Of a stretch of 39,866 nucleotides of DNA, positions 39,147-39,866 are shown piece after piece. The translations under genes and the position numbers were made by a program. The stretch's first letter is position 1, and each line of letters starts with the position of its first letter. The notes under the pieces were generated by a model. That model had not been told where the DNA came from. It made no database searches and saw only the letters and a program-made list of their open reading frames with translations. Origin of the DNA: Rhizobium sp. NFR03 (lineage in GTDB: Bacteria; Pseudomonadota; Alphaproteobacteria; Rhizobiales; Rhizobiaceae); contig NZ_FOGR01000015.1 of assembly GCF_900111275.1 (NCBI RefSeq), positions 1-39,866 of the forward strand. The letters run 5' to 3'.

Positions 39147-39866
39147 TCAGGCGGAGGCCGCAGTTTCCAAAGCGAAGTCGCGATAGGAGCGAAGCGGGCG
39201 GCCAAGCAGCATTGTCAGGCGCTCGACATCGCCCTCGTCGGGCAGCATGCCGTCGGTCAGGAACCGCTCGCCCATCATGCGCATGTCGTAGGCCATCCAT
39301 GGCGGCATGAACTGCTTGAGGTTCTGCTCGAAGGCCGCTGTGTCGCCACCCCCATAGCCGATCGGGCGTCCCAGGACGTCCGACCAGATGGCGGCGATAT
39401 CGGCTCCGGTTAGTGTTTCGGGACCGACGAGATTGATGCGGGTGAGGGGCAGCGGCTGTGCTGCCTGTTCGCGACGCAGCAGTTCGAGGGCGGCAATCTC
39501 TGCGATATCGCGCACATCGATCATCGCGAGGCCCTTGTCGCCGACCGGCATGGGGTAGACGCCGTAGCCGGTGATGACATCCTTGATCGTCAGATCATTC
39601 TGGATGAAGTAGGCCGGACGCAGGATCGTGGCGGCCATCCCCATCTGCTCGATCATGCGCTCGACGGCAAACTTCCCGGCGAAATGCGGAACGTTGACAT
39701 AGACGTCGGCGTGGATCACCGACAGGTAGACGATCCGTTCGATGCCAGCCGAGCGTGCCAGGTTGAGGGCAATCAGAGCCTGGGTGAATTCGTCCGGTAC
39801 GACAGCGTTCAGCAGAAAGAGCGTAGTGACGCCTTCGAATGCGCTGCGCAGCGAGTCTACATCGAG
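39147..39866 (-). CDS. NmrA-family NAD(P)-binding protein, 5' end beyond the window
   Basis: The frame is open from the stop at 39147 to the window edge, so the N-terminal Rossmann motif is not in view. Visible parts: SLRSAFEGVTTLFLLNAVVPDEFTQALIALNLARSAGIERIVYLSVIHAD, TILRPAYFIQNDL and GLAMIDVRDIAEIAALELL are typical of NmrA/SDR5-type proteins, with a C-terminal domain ending in PLRSYRDFALETAA. It resembles the neighbour at 34820 but is more distant. The substrate is unknown. Confidence 0.85.
   Translation of the reverse strand, partial: LDVDSLRSAFEGVTTLFLLNAVVPDEFTQALIALNLARSAGIERIVYLSVIHADVYVNVPHFAGKFAVERMIEQMGMAATILRPAYFIQNDLTIKDVITGYGVYPMPVGDKGLAMIDVRDIAEIAALELLRREQAAQPLPLTRINLVGPETLTGADIAAIWSDVLGRPIGYGGGDTAAFEQNLKQFMPPWMAYDMRMMGERFLTDGMLPDEGDVERLTMLLGRPLRSYRDFALETAASA

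Noticed and set aside
1-39866. Possible CRISPR array, phage region or toxin-antitoxin pair
   Set aside because: No regularly spaced repeats, phage structural genes or recognisable small toxin/antitoxin proteins were found by reading.

Overview
The window looks like accessory or secondary-replicon DNA of a Rhizobiaceae-type alphaproteobacterium (Rhizobium, Agrobacterium, Ensifer or Shinella-like). This rests on moderately high GC, a SyrB-like protein, an αr14-like anti-Shine-Dalgarno small RNA, twin-arginine secreted binding proteins and rhizobial-style promoters. No rRNA, tRNA, CRISPR array or phage structural gene was found.

Left part (1-14.9 kb): a mosaic of small redox modules, most with their own regulator. 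A MarR gene and a truncated DHA2-type efflux gene (449-1545) run into the 3' end of a broken nitroreductase gene (1514-2112). An OhrR-like MarR protein with serine at the usual reactive-cysteine position (2221-2673) is divergent from that pseudogene. It probably controls a five-gene operon at 2802-7444: two tandem F420-reductase-like Rossmann proteins, a quinone oxidoreductase, an Old Yellow Enzyme and a third Rossmann paralogue. An almost identical 18-bp operator-like site lies on both sides of the regulator. After a decayed LysR remnant come an Rrf2 regulator divergent from a thioredoxin-reductase-like flavoprotein and a methyltransferase, two small membrane or exported proteins, and an HxlR regulator divergent from azoR (frameshifted)-doxX-VOC dioxygenase, a quinone-detoxification module.

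Middle part (15-25 kb): a TetR-led leftward operon (TetR, DUF1330, SRPBCC, dihydroxyphthalate-decarboxylase-like) has a large two-arm operator inside its promoter. An intact IS3-family element (17765-19005, 3-bp target duplication GAC) follows. Next come a C-rich hairpin RNA with three UCCUCC-containing loops (about 19330-19485), a SyrB-like gene, an SDR/AraC divergent pair, and an AraC regulator divergent from an exported two-domain SnoaL-like protein.

Right part (25-35 kb): a coherent catabolic locus. The leftward operon encodes an FMN reductase, a short citrate-synthase/citryl-CoA-lyase-like protein, a CaiB-type CoA-transferase and LigB and LigA extradiol dioxygenase subunits. The rightward operon encodes a complete branched-chain-amino-acid-type ABC importer. 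An IclR gene sits between them. Matching 24-bp operator candidates (21/24 identical, opposite orientation) lie just downstream of two similarly built promoters, one for each operon. The locus is plausibly an aromatic-acid uptake and meta-cleavage pathway; its CoA-transferase plus lyase pairing is the most likely place for undescribed chemistry.

Right end (34.8-39.9 kb): further small oxidoreductase/regulator pairs (NmrA/HxlR, LysR/quinone reductase, an SDR5-type protein, an AtaL-like SRPBCC protein and an NmrA-type protein cut by the window edge).
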